Notes under the pieces: generated by a model
Told to the model about the DNA's origin: nothing
The model's input: only the letters and a program-made list of their open reading frames with translations
Database searches by the model: none
Shown here: positions 12,501 to 25,640 of the stretch, piece by piece
Layout: each line of letters begins with the position of its first letter
Numbering within the stretch: the first letter of the stretch is position 1
Position numbers and translations under genes: made by a program
NCBI GenBank assembly: GCA_008694505.1
Contig: VZDJ01004378.1
Location: 13,912,645 to 13,976,644, forward strand
Direction: 5' to 3'
Length of the DNA stretch: 64,000 nt
Source of the DNA: Cyanoderma ruficeps
Lineage: Eukaryota; Chordata; Aves; Passeriformes; Timaliidae

Positions 12501-13010
12501 ATTTCTAACATGGTCAATAAGATTTCAAAGTTTATGCCATACTCATAGGGAAGTGCAAGTAATGAGACCCCCAAACTATCAAAAGCCCATTAAATCAATT
12601 TGTCAAATGGAGCTTCTGAGAATGTCACAACCGAGATATTATTAAAAAATTGCATTAGCTTTTCAGAAGCGTATTTGGAATACAAGGTAAGACCCACTCA
12701 GGGTGTCTCAGAGACCAGAAGTTAGAATTAAGCATTACTTTGTAGATCAATTCAGGGATGAACCAAGAATAAATACAACACACCTGGATAACATTAAACT
12801 CTTAGATGTGTCAGACATCATTCATCAAAGTAATTTCCAAAAGTAGGTACAGTTGAAGCTTTTTAGAGGTTCATGGAAGTACTGCAGGTTTAACTGAGTT
12901 CAATCCTTGAAAACTTTTTTGTTAGCTGTGTTTCAATGTTTATTAAACAAATCTTCAACTATCATCCCATTCTATTAAAATTGTTATTAGAATCTGATGC
13001 AGGACATTTG
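9585..13010. other. AT-rich non-coding stretch
   Basis: No gene seen. It holds the AAT-type microsatellite at 10773-10831 and an AT-rich region at 9870-10110 with clustered homeodomain-like sites (see findings). It ends at the 6-bp duplication ATATCT (13011-13016) of the LTR at 13017. Confidence 0.6.
10773..10831. repeat. (AAT)n microsatellite with a 12-bp higher-order unit
   Basis: The tract is built of TAA/AAT triplets interrupted by GCT at regular spacing, giving the 12-bp unit GCTAATAATAAT at 10791-10802 and 10803-10814 and a third, longer copy from 10815. Pure triplets flank the unit on both sides. Confidence 0.92.
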
Positions 13011-13469
13011 ATATCTTGTGGAGTTGTTTGGTTAAGTTTTGTGAGTTTTTGAGGTTTAGTTCAAGGTTCTGTTAATGGTTCAAAACGCCTCCCTTGTGGT
13101 TTTTTGTACTTTGTCAGTTACCCTCCATGTTGTGTACCCTTCTTCCCCAGTTATTTTTAGCCCAAATGGATACATGTTGTACCCCCTCCCCTGCCTCCGT
13201 CCAGTTACAGCTCCTGATTGGTCCCTTTTTCCTGCTCTCCCAAACTGTCAGTCTCAAACTGTCCAACACCCCCTCCCTGCCTGTTATCCCTAGTCCTGTC
13301 CCCCTCTTCTGGAAAGGTCCCCTGGAGCTGTACTGTGGTTGGTTGGCATCAGAGTCCTCCACTCCTACCTCCTATTCATTGGTTAATTGTTGTGCTTGTT
13401 AGACATCAAACCACACCTTTATGTTACCCTACTGGTTCATGTTCTGTACCCTCCCCTGAGTCATCCCTG

Positions 13470-13477
13470 TATAAAAT
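13470..13477 (+). promoter_or_regulatory. LTR TATA box
   Basis: TATAAAAT lies 78 bp upstream of the polyadenylation signal at 13548. That is the normal spacing across an R region, so transcription of the element would have begun shortly after it. Confidence 0.75.
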
Positions 13478-13547
13478 CCCCCTGCATCCCTGGATTGGGG
13501 TCTCTCTGAGGCACCGGTCCTGGGGTGCGAGGAACCCTGTTACCCTC

Positions 13548-13553
13548 AATAAA
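13548..13553 (+). promoter_or_regulatory. LTR polyadenylation signal AATAAA
   Basis: A canonical AATAAA lies in the R region of the LTR at 13017-13689, followed by a T-rich and GT-containing stretch. It could end transcripts that read in from upstream. Confidence 0.75.
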
Positions 13554-13695
13554 CCCAGTTTCTGTTCAGCCTTGGAGAGTCCCGTCCCTCTTTCCACACA
13601 CCTTAGCTGCGAGCTGTTAGGGGGCTAGTCGCAAGAACCCTGCGCTTGTCGCGAGGTCAGGGCTGGCCGAAACAGGACCCACCGCGACAATATCT

Positions 13696-16600
13696 AACCA
13701 ACAGTGATGACCATATTTAACTTCTAAATCATTTTTTCACTATCCTCTACAATATTCTGTCTATATGCTTGGGAGGTTAAAACACACAGAAAGATTATAT
13801 ATTAAACCAGTGTCATAAAGTGATGGTTAACTACATGAAATATTGTGTCCAAGTATGAACAGCAGTTGTCAGCTTTCATTTGGAAGTGTTTTTTGTTTGG
13901 AAGACAGTAAGTGGTTTTATGAAGAATAATGAGTGAACTTTTCTGCGTTGCTCTGGAAATAAAACATGTAACAATATCACAGTTATAAAAGACATCTGAA
14001 AATGGGTTAGATTAGAAAATGAACAAGTGACTACAACAGGTAATTCTGAATTCCTAAGTATATGTTCTTTGTGATCAACTATAAATATTTATATAATGTG
14101 CATTACTTTATTTAATTTATCAAATATTTTGATAATTTAAATAAACTGGCTTTGAGAACTGTGACCTTGCTGAGCTTATAGCAGCCTTTACAGCTGAGTT
14201 ATCACCTCTTGAAAAATGGCATTCTAATGAAACTGCTGACACAACCTTTACTATAGTCATGCTACTGTAAGGAAATTTATAACAGGTAATCAAGCCTCTG
14301 GGATATCTCAGGTATTGTCATCTCTTGATGCATTTCTTGGTACCAAAATGATCAAAAGAGTGACAATTAAGATGTTCATATTATTGTTATAGCTTATCAA
14401 AGCAATGCTGGAAAGAACAATGAAGCAATTTAATTTTTAATGTCTCTAAGTTGTTTCTTTGGGAAATACAAAATTATGTAATTCTTGAAAAGAAAGGTAA
14501 GAATTGAACTAAGGAACAGTGATCCTTGAAGACTACAATTATCATTACCTCCAATAATTATTATTGCCACCAAAAGCATCATGGCTCAACATATCAAACC
14601 ACCAACAGGATCTTTAAAAAATAAAACTCAAAGACATATATCATACCTAAGTTTGGCTTAAAATGAAATAACTACCATTGCAAAAAGGAGGAAAATGTTA
14701 ATCATATGCTGATAGCCAAATATCTCAATTCCTTCACAGACCAATATTTACAGGATCAGCACTTACGCAAGTTTCATGTTGTACTTGTTGATGAACTCTG
14801 AAGAAATATCCTTACAGGCATGTCCTTGTCACAGACACTCAGGTTGCATAATCTGAAAACACTGCTGAACTTCATATAATATCCTGAAAGGTCCACAAAA
14901 TTCAGCCACATGGTATGCTTGTTTTTATAACAGATCCCCACAAACTACAATCAAGAAATATTATTGCATTTTCTGAAATGCTTTGTCTGTCACATATTCT
15001 GTGGTTTTGTACAGGAATACAGCTTTTAATCTAGTTACGTTGCATGTTTTAGGTGTGATATGACAGTGTCTGCCCCATGAAGCTGCCAAGTATCAAGTAA
15101 CTCATATAATTTATGAACTAAAATAGCATATTTCCATTTCTTATTACACAAACCTTATCAAATTCCTAACCCTGAAGTAGATCCTAAGGGAAAAACAAAA
15201 CAAGAACCGCATAAAAGATAATTGTATGTAACTAGCATGGTTAGGTTTTTCTTTGATAAATCAATTTCTACAAAGTTAGAAGCCATCATATTAGGAAATG
15301 ATAAACATTCACCATGCCTAGAAGGTAAGAAAACAATAAGAATGTCAATTGCAGAGAAATGCACAATGAAAAAGCAAAAACATTTTCTCAAAAATTTTTG
15401 ACACAAGACGCATCATGTGAAATCAGAGAACTGGCAAATATATAGGTAAAAGATCTAAAGTTTTGCCCATTGGTATTCTGCCTGTTTAAAGATGAGATAA
15501 AGTGCCTTTTTCAACTATGTATTTCAAGATGTAGCTGAGAGATCACTTCAAAGTTAAAAGTTCAATAAGCAAAAGCAAGTTTTGTAACCAAAGAAACAAC
15601 ATTCAGAAAAAGAGACTTCCTCTTGTTTGTCACCATGGTGAATGCTTAAGTTCACATTTGGGAGAAACACTGCAGTAGATAAATGTTATATTTGGGCTGT
15701 TGCAGTCCCTAGGGACATGTCAGTATTCCTAGGCATGAAGAAAGAAAAGACAGAAGCCATCTCTGATCCGGAAATAATTTACAAAATGCTAGTTCACTAG
15801 AAACACTCATGCACTAATAGTTTCTAGAATGGTCATGTGGGGACCCATTCTGTTTCAGCTCAGAGCATGAACACCTCTAGCTAGCAACCTTCACACCCTA
15901 TAGACATCCAGGGAGAGGGTGATTGACCTTGCATGATTTGCTGTTCACAGCCTTTTCTACAAGACTGGAAGAACAGATGACATTCTCTGTCCACAGAAGA
16001 GTTGAATGTGTGTGTGATGGTGAGAACAGCTTCACGAACACAGACTCTCCCACAGAAAGAGATGATAGGGCCCTTGTAGTCTGTGAAAGCAGATCGGTTC
16101 TATCATCTGTTTCAGGAAAAGGTAATTCACAGAGGGTTGTTTGTTGAGGGGGGTTTGTTTGTTTGTGGTTTTTTTGGTGGGGTTTTTTTGGGGGGGTGGT
16201 ATTTTTTCTTGATTTATTTATTATTTTGTTTTTAATGTTCTCTCCTGCTCTATGTAAAGGAAAAAAACCACCTTGAATATAAATACTGAGAACAGGCAAG
16301 TAAGCCACTACTGATGGTGGGTTTAGATAAGCAGTTATCCATTTGAAATTATTCTGCTGCTGACATCCGGTTGAAGGATTATCTAAGAGTTTGCAAGGAA
16401 AAATCTTTTATGTCTAGGATTAAGTGATTCTTGGTCTATACTGCTACAAACAGAAGCACAACTGCAATCTTATTTCGGAGTCTTTGTCATTAATACAAAG
16501 CTGTCTGTCCTGTTTCACTCTCTTTTAAAAGATTTGGGAATATAGACAGTAACAGTAGCCTACAGAGGAACATTTCTGTACTTCTGAATTGGGTAGACAC

Positions 16601-19600
16601 TTGAAGTAATTTGACTTTTTTTCTTCATTATTCAAACATTCTCGTGCAACAAAACATCAGCTTTATGAAAGAGGCCCTGAAGTTTAAAGTGGATTTAGTC
16701 ATTATTGCATGCATATTAAAATCTCTCTAGTTTTTGTTTAGTAACCCCAACTTTTCTTGGACCCTGACATGGGCAAGCAGAGAGCAAAGGTCCAGTCAAG
16801 TGAGAGGAATTCAAGAGCTTTTGTATGTCCATGCTTACTTTTTCTCTCTACCTCCTCAGACAAATTGACCTGAGGCATTAGAACCAGCATCTATTTTGTT
16901 AGCAGAGATGGGTCAGAGGAATTCTGTACCAGACTGCCTGAAAGCAAGACTTGGCTCTTCTTGGTATAGTAGAGCTGAATAAAAGGGAACAGTTAAGTGT
17001 CATTGTAGAGCTTCTAGTGCCTTTGTCAGAGTCTGATAGTTTCCATGCCCTGAAAATGCTCAGGGACTGAGAACTCCATGGATGACGCTGACCAGCACAC
17101 AGTGCACTAGCAGCCTCCATTTGAATTACATTAAAAAGAATTAAAAAAAGTCATATTCATATTTTATGTGAGCAAACTGGACTGCTTATTCACAATACAG
17201 TGATTTGACAGAAATACATACAGCTTCTATATAAAAAAAGGAGACCTAGTAGTTATTCCTTCTGAAAGTTTGCAGTCTTCTCTATAAAAAGGGAATGGAA
17301 TGATCCAGATATAAACTGAGACATTTATGTGGTAGCTGTATGTGTCTAACTGGTGGGTACAGATGAAGAAAACTAGTGTATGTGGATTTACAGATTAGTA
17401 TTTTTTTTTCCTCACAACACAGCAAAACTTTAATGATAATTTTATAATAAAATATACATGAGTCCAATGAGAATTAAGCAAAGCAAAGTCTGAATAAAAT
17501 GCATTGTAGCATTAACAGTAGAACAGACAATAACAATAGATATGAATAGAAATATTTAAGATATAGAAGATAAATATGATAAATTTAATTTTCGTTGTGG
17601 TTTTCCAGACTCTTTTGGCTACCTGTTTGACAGGAGTTTGACTACCTGTCTGTCTGTTACTCTCCTTCTTCAATAACTTCTTTTAACCCATTGAAAACAA
17701 ATCAAACAAAGGCATTTATATCCTGAAAGATATTAAAATCTCATACTTGTGTTTCACAGCACAGTGAATGAAATCAAGAGGTTTTTTTTAAAGCCTCCTG
17801 GTTGATATAGCTAGTCAATAGAACAAATCTTTTATTTGTTACTAGAGACTGTAGATTGTGTTATTTTTAGTCAGCTGGACAGGAAAAGAAAAGGTGTCTT
17901 CTCTGAAGGTTATGTGGTTCAACTGGAGAAGATCCCTCCTGGAAGAGATGGCTCTTTCCCCGTAAGCAATGAAAACTGAGAACACACAAGCCATAATTCT
18001 CCAGCACAACCTGGACTAAAAGACCCCAAGGGCAGAGAGAAGACACATTGTCTAACTAACACCAACAGAAAAGGGATTTTTCAAAAATCCAGATGTGATT
18101 GCAAAATGGTTGTGACCATTTTCAAGATCTTTTCAAGGATGTGGTAGGACAAGGAATGATTTTTTTCCAAAGCCTTACTACCTTATCACAGCCTTTAAAT
18201 TATGCTCATTCATAAGGTTTTTCTCATACAGATTTTGTTAAATTAAATTATGTTAAATTAAAGGTATTCTAACCTCTAACTCCTTTCAGTGTTTTCAGCA
18301 TGTTCTAAAAAGGTAACTATGGTAGCAGTCTGACTAAAAACCCACAGAAAAAACAGTTTGGAAGCTTTACAAACAATATATTTCATATTATTGAGCCTAA
18401 TGTTGCAGAAGGATTTGTCAACTTAGTTCTGCCAGAATTGGCATAACATCTGGAAAAATGTAAAACGCAACATACCAGCTGGTCACACACACAGGTTGTA
18501 AATAATTATGATAATTATCTTTCCTTCTGGAGATTTTTTCATTTCTGCCTCGGGATTATTAGAACTATCAGCAAACAGAGAGTAAAACACCTCCACAAAA
18601 ATGAAGAAATCAGACTGCCTGAGGTAGGTTTAACTAATAGCTCAGGTAGAAGAGTGTGGTTAGCTGTACATGCAAAACTTTGTTTGTACTTCAGAAACAA
18701 ATTTCATTCCAAGTGTTTCAGTGAAATAATAACCAGCATGACTCTGTAGGGTCTTTTCAGTGCCTTTGACAAGGTGGCAAGACTGATAACAATTCACTTC
18801 ACCCTGAAGAAAGTTCCCTGCCTGTAATTCCCCTCAGGCATCTCAGGGAAACTGTAGGGCTTCTATTTGAAGGTTATCCAAAAGAACTGCCTCTGGATAT
18901 AAGATATGAGGTTTTCACCAGCAGACATAATGGCAATATTTGAGTAGCTTTTGAATCTTTTTTTTTTTTCCAAATATAAGGCAAAATGTTGTTATGATAA
19001 GATCTGTAGCCATTTTTCTCAAGTTTTGAGTACAATTTGTTGATCATCTAATAGCACATTCCTTTCTTCTAGAACCCAATGGAATCTTTGTCACATTTTG
19101 CTTCAGAAATATTCTTTTACATGAGTCAGAGACAGACACTTTGAGTTATGTTTTCCCTCAATCAACACAATCAATTTACAAGGCTTTTACAACACAAATT
19201 CTACTTCTAACTCTTCTTTAACTGTGAATCAATTCTTCCTACCAAGACACAGAATTTCACATAAGCTTTATTTCCAACAACATGCCCCTTGTTCATTCAC
19301 TCTCATGCTCTGACATTGCCATTAGGCTGTCACCCTTTTTCTGCTTTTCCCTTTTTAACTCATGTCATTCAATGTATGGAACCACCCCTCACCCTTGCAA
19401 ATTCCAGGGCTTAGACTTCTGAGCAAGTTATTGCAGCTTAATTTTGTCTGATATGCAGTAACTATTCATTTGTACATATTTTGCATGCAGCCATACAAGT
19501 TAAGGCATTTAAGAAGCTGTACTAGTAATGTTGTTTTAGCCATTTTCATTGTTAAATGGAGACACCTCATTCCCCATTGTTAGGGAAACCTAATACATAT

Positions 19601-22600
19601 ATGTTCATTTGATATATGATGCATTTTTAGCATAAAAAACAGATCAAGACTTTATCTTTTATTAATTTATTTGAATTAAGTACATAATGACCTTACCCAT
19701 CTCATTTGAACGGTATCCTGTATTTCTCCTCCAGGCTCCAGTTCAGATTTTGAATTCTCAAGAACTCACTGCCATTTTCATTTTGATGATTACAGCTGGG
19801 GTCTAACATTTCTGGTTGTAGCATCTGTCTGTTGATTGCCTGAAATAGATTTGAAGAAGTAACCATAAATTCAAAATCAGGACTTCTAGAAACATGAGAT
19901 CAAGGATCTCTGTGTTATGGATAGTATACTGATAATTCACGGTTGGTCTGGCTTCTGACCTACTAGTGTCCATTGCTGTCTGCCACTTACAGCTTCCCAA
20001 TAATACAGACTTATTTGTTAACCTCCCATATCTTTCTGCCAAATTTTGAGTTGTAGAAAAATAAAGCCATTCCTTTTAACTCTCCCCACTCCTCTATTCT
20101 CATTAGCATTGTTATCCCTTCTGCTATGTTATGCTGAAGAGGTCTCCTGCTGTGTCTCTGACAGGAATTGCAGTGCTGCATTAAAGTTTAGATAAAATCA
20201 TTTAATGCATGGCTTCAATGTGCTACTTTGATTATGTGTATCAGTGGTTAAAATACAGAAGAAAAAGACAACATACACTGTACTAGATAAAGATTTTGCT
20301 TTCCATCTGACTGTGCGTGCAACCATGATTTATAGGCAAGAACCTTATGCAAGGTAAATAATATCTATTGGAGAAGAGTCAGTCTTAAGTAGAAAACCCA
20401 GTGATTGCAAATCCTAAAGTATGAGGTTTCCATCTTTATTTATGAGCAGTATCAAAACAACCCTTCCATGCTTTTTCATTGCTAAAACAACTGCACCATT
20501 AAGACAATGGAGAATTGCTATATACATCCCACTTAAATCTCTCATGATACTACTTGCAAGAGTACAAAAAAATCCTCTTTTCCTTTTAGGCAGAAGGGAA
20601 GTCCCCAAATCTACTTACACTTAAGACATTTCAGGCCTATGACATACCGTGGAATGCAGGGTAAGTAATTTTTTCTCTTGTCTCTGAATTCCTGGAAAGC
20701 AGATTACATTCTGCTTTATGGCTCAAGTTACCACTGAATTCATTAATGAAAATTAAATTTTAAAACATTGATAATTAAGTCTAATTTTCAATATAGTATG
20801 CCTCTTAATTCCAGCTCCATTTGAAAATTATTTAATAGGCCACTGTTTGGCAAGGTGTGCAATAATTCTTTGCTTTGTTCTTGGGCTATACATGCATTTT
20901 TTTACATTCATCTCACTAACGACAGAACTCTATTCACATAACTCTATTTACAGGGGAAAAAAGTCCTTAGCGTTAATTAAATTTGCCACTTCTTGAGACT
21001 ATTAATTAACTTGTGACCCACTTTGTGAATATCTGATGGGATTCATTGGTTTCCAAAAATAAGACACATTATGCTTAGTGAGGTTGGAATGATGCATAAA
21101 ATGTCATTGCACAAGTTTTCCCCTATCATCTTACAACCAGAAGTATTTATGTGAAATACATTTTCTGAAAAATCAATACAAACCTTTTATTAACCCAAGA
21201 AGGTCATTAGGTGTCATTACCACTGTTATCTGGAAATAGGGTCATCATTAGCTTTCCATGTCTGGCAGCAGCTCTTTTGTTAGACACAATTTTTTTCAAA
21301 TGCTATGATTAGGACACTGTTCAAGGCAAATTTTATGAATTTTACCCATTTCCCAAGTTCTGTCTGAGCAGATATTCCTGGTGTTGGATTCAAAAAGGCT
21401 TTTTTGGTTAACAGGAATAAAGCACAAATGGAAGAGAAATAAAAATGATAAAAAAAGAGAAGGAAATCTTCATGCCATACCTATAATTAACATCTTGATT
21501 TGTATAGACTGTGGATAGATCTGAATATAAAAATATATTAAAAAAATTAAATCTCCCAGTGTTGGTCATGAAAAAATTCAATTTATTTCAGTATCTTAAA
21601 GCACCTCAGCAGTTTGTAGTTTATTTCCAAAGGAGCAGCCTGTTTTAAGATCTTAACTTGGAGCAAACGCGCAACTAACAGTTTATCCACTGAATCTATT
21701 GAAACAAAGATTTGCCTCTCAATCTTAGAGCTATAAATTCCATTCTGATTTTAGAGAGTATCTTCACATCACTACGGTTTTAGGCTTACCTCACAGACAT
21801 ACCTTATGAACCCTTTATCTAGAGGGCAGGAGCAAAAAGGTGCTACAGAGTGGCCATGGTTGTACTGAAGGTGACTGCAGAATCATTTAGTGATGGAAAC
21901 AATCATTGGATATCCTTTGGTACTCACTCAGGGGTTTTTTGGTCTGATATTTTTAAAGAGGCACAAGAGGCACAGAGCTGTGTTTTGTTCTCCATATCGA
22001 TTTCTTCACATGCTTGTCAATATTATCTTATGGAGATATTAGGAGATGATAATCTGTTTTTTACTACAAGAGAGCCTTTCTAATCCAGAGAGCAGAAAAT
22101 ATTTAAAATTTTTTAAAAAGTCAGAGCAGTGGCTGAGTGGCTGAGCAGTGGCTTTTCTACCTGACAGAGTACACATCTTACAGAGAATCTTGCATAAATT
22201 AGTAGAGGAAATTATTTTATAAATTTATGATCTAGCCTTCTTGTGTTCTTCATTCCACCCACTTTTTTTACAGGACTTTTATCCCTTGAAGGTATTAGCA
22301 AAATATACAATAAAATTATAATCAGCATATTTCAAGACATGGTTGTTGCACTGTGGCAGTAGTGAAGCTTGTACAAGTCCATGAGTTGTGGATGACCATG
22401 GGTGCTAAATCTCAGCAGAAGTTGTTTTCTGAAAGATCTTACACTTCTTATTCACCCTTCAGAATGACACCATCTCAGCTCAGAAAGCTCATTCAAGCTG
22501 CTAAAGAGTGTGACGCTCTTCAGATTTAAGGTCAGATGTGCTAACATGCATGACATGCTACCTTTTATAAACCCAAAAAATCTTCTCAAGTATTTGCCAA

Positions 22601-23080
22601 CAGATTAACAAGTTAGTCTAGTGTATATCATCAAAATAATTCCCTCACAACCACCAGAGAAATTTGTCTAAGCTTGAACAGAGAGTCATAGTACTGTATC
22701 TTAAATTCCAATTAATGCTCTATGTCTGAAAAATGAAAAAGGTCCTAGTAGCAATATTTCACATAACCCCATGCTTATCATTGCATATAGCTGTAGAGAT
22801 TTTCAAACCAATTTATGGGAGTCATAAAATTTTTTCATTTTCTTAGTAAGCATCTAGACATGACAAAGGAAGGCTATTATTTCAAAAACTAAGAAATCTT
22901 TCAAGAGAAAAATGGGAATTATTCAATATTCTTTCCATATAGATGTATTCACATGAAATTATGTAGATCTATACCTTTCCACTTTTTCTATAACCAGTCT
23001 TACAGCAGGTGTAATACGCCATTGCATTACGACAGTTCATAATATTGCAACAATTTTTAAACCAGTGTGTGATCTATGCT
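13696..23080. other. AT-rich non-coding stretch
   Basis: Over 9 kb with no recognised gene or transposon. It contains the G/T-only tract at 16148-16200. The 136-codon minus-strand frame at 15898-16308 simply runs through that tract, which reads as a proline/lysine/threonine-rich artefact. Regions near 14150-14340 and 21000-21260 have the mixed texture sometimes seen in conserved elements, but this cannot be tested here. Confidence 0.55.
16148..16200. repeat. G/T-only low-complexity tract (53 bp)
   Basis: All 53 bases are G or T, in runs such as GTTTGTTTGTTTGTGG and TTTTTTTGGGGGGG. On the other strand it is an A/C-only tract like those at 3935-4016 and 27649-27787. Confidence 0.9.
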
Positions 23081-23083
23081 CAG

Positions 23084-23105
23084 TCAGTGTCAAATCAGTG
23101 TCAAA
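23084..23105 (+). repeat. Perfect 11-bp tandem duplication
   Basis: TCAGTGTCAAA occurs twice head to tail (23084-23094 and 23095-23105). It is probably a small replication-slippage duplication. Confidence 0.9.
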
Positions 23106-25526
23106 TCTGGTCTATCAGAGAAATTCTTCTTTAGGGATGTGTATCATTATAAGGACAAGGCTCTTAAATTCATCTTTAGAGACTAAGATACCCTTGCGTG
23201 TGTTGTGTGTATCCTACAGCCGCTTGCAATGTATGAGATGGACTAGATCCTTGATGTCGTTTAATGTAAAATGCACTGATATTTCTGTATTTATTTTGTT
23301 ACAAACTGTAGAGTCATTAAAAAAAAAAAAAGAGGGAGAGAAAAAAGATAAATCAGCTAGCAGACTTTGCAACAGAGAAGCCAGGAATTATTAACTTTTG
23401 TTCTTCAGACAGGAAATTTATCGGTAAATTAAACTTGACCAATTGTTTCACCAGATTTCTTGGGACCCTGCAACCTTTCTGGGGAATATGCAGGCTGACT
23501 GGCCTCCCCACCCAAATGCTGGCTGGCTCCATGCAAACCTATGTCCTTTGATGTCTCTTTGAGTTCTACTCTCCTTTCTCAACCTTTCTGCATGCAAAAA
23601 TGAAAACCTCTCTCAGCTAAGCCACTCCAAAGTCACAGAGAATGGTTGAATAGTGTCACAGCAGCAAACTCTTCCTTGTAGATGCATTGATAGAATGGAT
23701 TTTTTTCTAATATTTCACATAAATGTTCCACATCTTCATATACCAGAGAAGTGACATTCACACTAAAAGAAATTTAAATTCTTGTGAATATAATAAATTA
23801 TCTGCTAAGTTATATCCAAAACATGAATGAAATATTTTCAGTGTTAATTCTTCCTTTTAAAATATAACAATGCTTTAAAGTCATCCTTAACAAAATAGAA
23901 TTAAACATTAAATAAGTTTTCATATAAAGCAAAACCAGTAACAGAATAATTGTAGTAGTTTTCCCCACAAAAAGCCTTTCCTTTATTACTCTGTCTTGCC
24001 ACTCATGCCAAAAGAAAAGGGATGTAAGCGATTTTTTCCCGGATTGTAGTATTCTTTACATCTAAACAGACAGAAAGTCCACAAACCCTTAATTTTCTTG
24101 GCAAAGTAGAGGAGAAAGAAGTATGATTGCAGCCAGTCTCTGTGTAGACATTGATAACGAATTGAGAAAAAAAACTGAACGTGCACAGAGATTGCTCTCA
24201 CTGCTGAATGACTGATCAAAGCAAGGCTGAGGTCAACTGGAGAAATGACAACACGCCCTGTGGATTCTGTGTAGATTCCCTGCAAAGACATTTTGGGACT
24301 CTTGGCTCTAAACAAAGAATTCCACAAATCCAAACACATCTGCATTCCCTAGAATTAGGTATACCAACAATAATGAATTGCTTTGCCTCATGGATCCATA
24401 AATAATTTCCACAAAAATAGTGGTATTTTCAGACATGCTACTTTATGGTGCTTATAATGTACCTAATGTATCATGGGTACTATCTCTGCAATTTTGATGG
24501 GAGCGCAGGTCAAGAAATGTAAAAAGTAGTTATTCTATTTACAATATATTTCTGCTTCCAACAAATTGCAATTTCCTGTCTCCACAGGAAATAACATTTG
24601 CCAACATTTCAATGTGATGTTAAGAAGATATTTCTCCTTTCATCCTTTTTTACATTCATCAACAGGTTTGGTTACTGCTGGAGGTTTATCCGGTTTTTAA
24701 AGCCTGTATTGTACAAAAATCATGTCTAATGCTGGTGATTAATAATGAGACACTTCATAGTGAAGCTTCTGCAAAGCAGGAAATTGCACAAACAAGCAGA
24801 ATTATCTGTCACCACATGATAAGATTTAAATGTAAGCAGCTTCTTGTCAAATACAATCGACAGAACATGTAATAGATTAATTTCTGTAGCAGTGAAAGTA
24901 AGTTATAAACCACTGCCTTCTCCTACAATATAAAAGCCTCTCCTTTTAAACACTGTGATGAAGTGAAGGAAAACAAAATAAAAAATGGTAGTGGGAGAAC
25001 CAGTGATCTTTCTTCTTCACTCAAAGCACAGTGAACTGTGTTAATATTTTTAGTGTTCACTTCTTGTCAAGATCAATTTAGTTTTGCTATTGTTTTTATG
25101 AAAAGGCAACATAGACAAGAAATAATCTAGCCACTTTCACGATTTCTGTATGCTTACTAGTGTTTCAAAATCTATCTCTAATTCTGAGGCCTGTAAGCAG
25201 TTTTGGCAAAAATTACTTGGTATATTTTTCATTTAAGCTATTTAAATGTTTCTCTTTCTTTTGAGGGGTTTAAAATATATTATCTTCCAATGGAAAAGTG
25301 CATATTACACTGAAATGTGAGTTTAGAAAATAATTAGATTTTTATTGTTTAAGAAGCACCTGTTTTTAATTTGTTTCCATTCTGAAATGTGAGCAATGTT
25401 TTTCTTCACTTCTTCAGAAGAACAAAATGCCCCAGAATTTTATTAGGTCAAATAGTTCATTTGAAACTTAGAATAATCCTTCTTGGATTACTTGCATTAC
25501 TTCTTGCATTACTACTTATAACATGT

Positions 25527-25544
25527 AATAAATAAATAAATAAA
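25527..25544. repeat. (AAAT)n microsatellite
   Basis: A short run of AATA/AAAT tetranucleotides of about four to five units. Confidence 0.85.
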
Positions 25545-25615
25545 CAAAATGTTTATCCTAAGATGTATTTAAAGAACTCTTAAGTAGTAATTTAGTGCAT
25601 ATTTTCTCAAGGCAT

Positions 25616-25640
25616 CTTTGATATGAACTTCATATCAAGG
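25616..25640. repeat. Near-perfect short inverted repeat
   Basis: TTGATATGAA (25618-25627) and TTCATATCAA (25629-25638) are exact reverse complements separated by one base. A further C-G pair sits beyond a T-G mismatch. This may be only a chance palindrome in AT-rich DNA. Confidence 0.7.

Larger units (their letters stand above)
13017..13689 (+). mobile_element. Solo LTR of a class II avian endogenous retrovirus, 673 bp, well preserved
   Basis: The element starts TGTGGAGTTG and ends CACCGCGACA. It is flanked by a perfect 6-bp direct repeat, ATATCT, at 13011-13016 and 13690-13695. Six-bp duplications are typical of class II (alpha/betaretrovirus-like) elements. U3 holds a CCAAT-type motif (GATTGG, about 13216-13221). 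A TATA box lies at 13470-13477 and an AATAAA polyadenylation signal at 13548-13553, so R lies between them and U5 runs to 13689. U5 keeps many CpG sites near its end (13628-13687) in otherwise CpG-poor DNA, which suggests a fairly recent insertion. There is no internal retroviral sequence on either side, so it is a solo LTR. The 72-136 codon frames inside it reflect its higher GC content and are not genes. Confidence 0.94.

Noticed and set aside
13218..13628. 136-codon plus-strand open frame
   Set aside because: It lies wholly inside the LTR at 13017-13689 and crosses its TATA box and polyadenylation signal. The openness reflects GC content, and no known domain is present.
15898..16308. 136-codon minus-strand open frame
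   Set aside because: It runs through the complement of the G/T-only tract at 16148-16200, giving a Pro/Lys/Thr/Asn-rich artefact. No domain or splice context supports it.
22122..22152. Tandem 'GTGGCTGAG' repetition
   Set aside because: Only two or so imperfect units over 30 bp; a trivial slippage event without wider structure.
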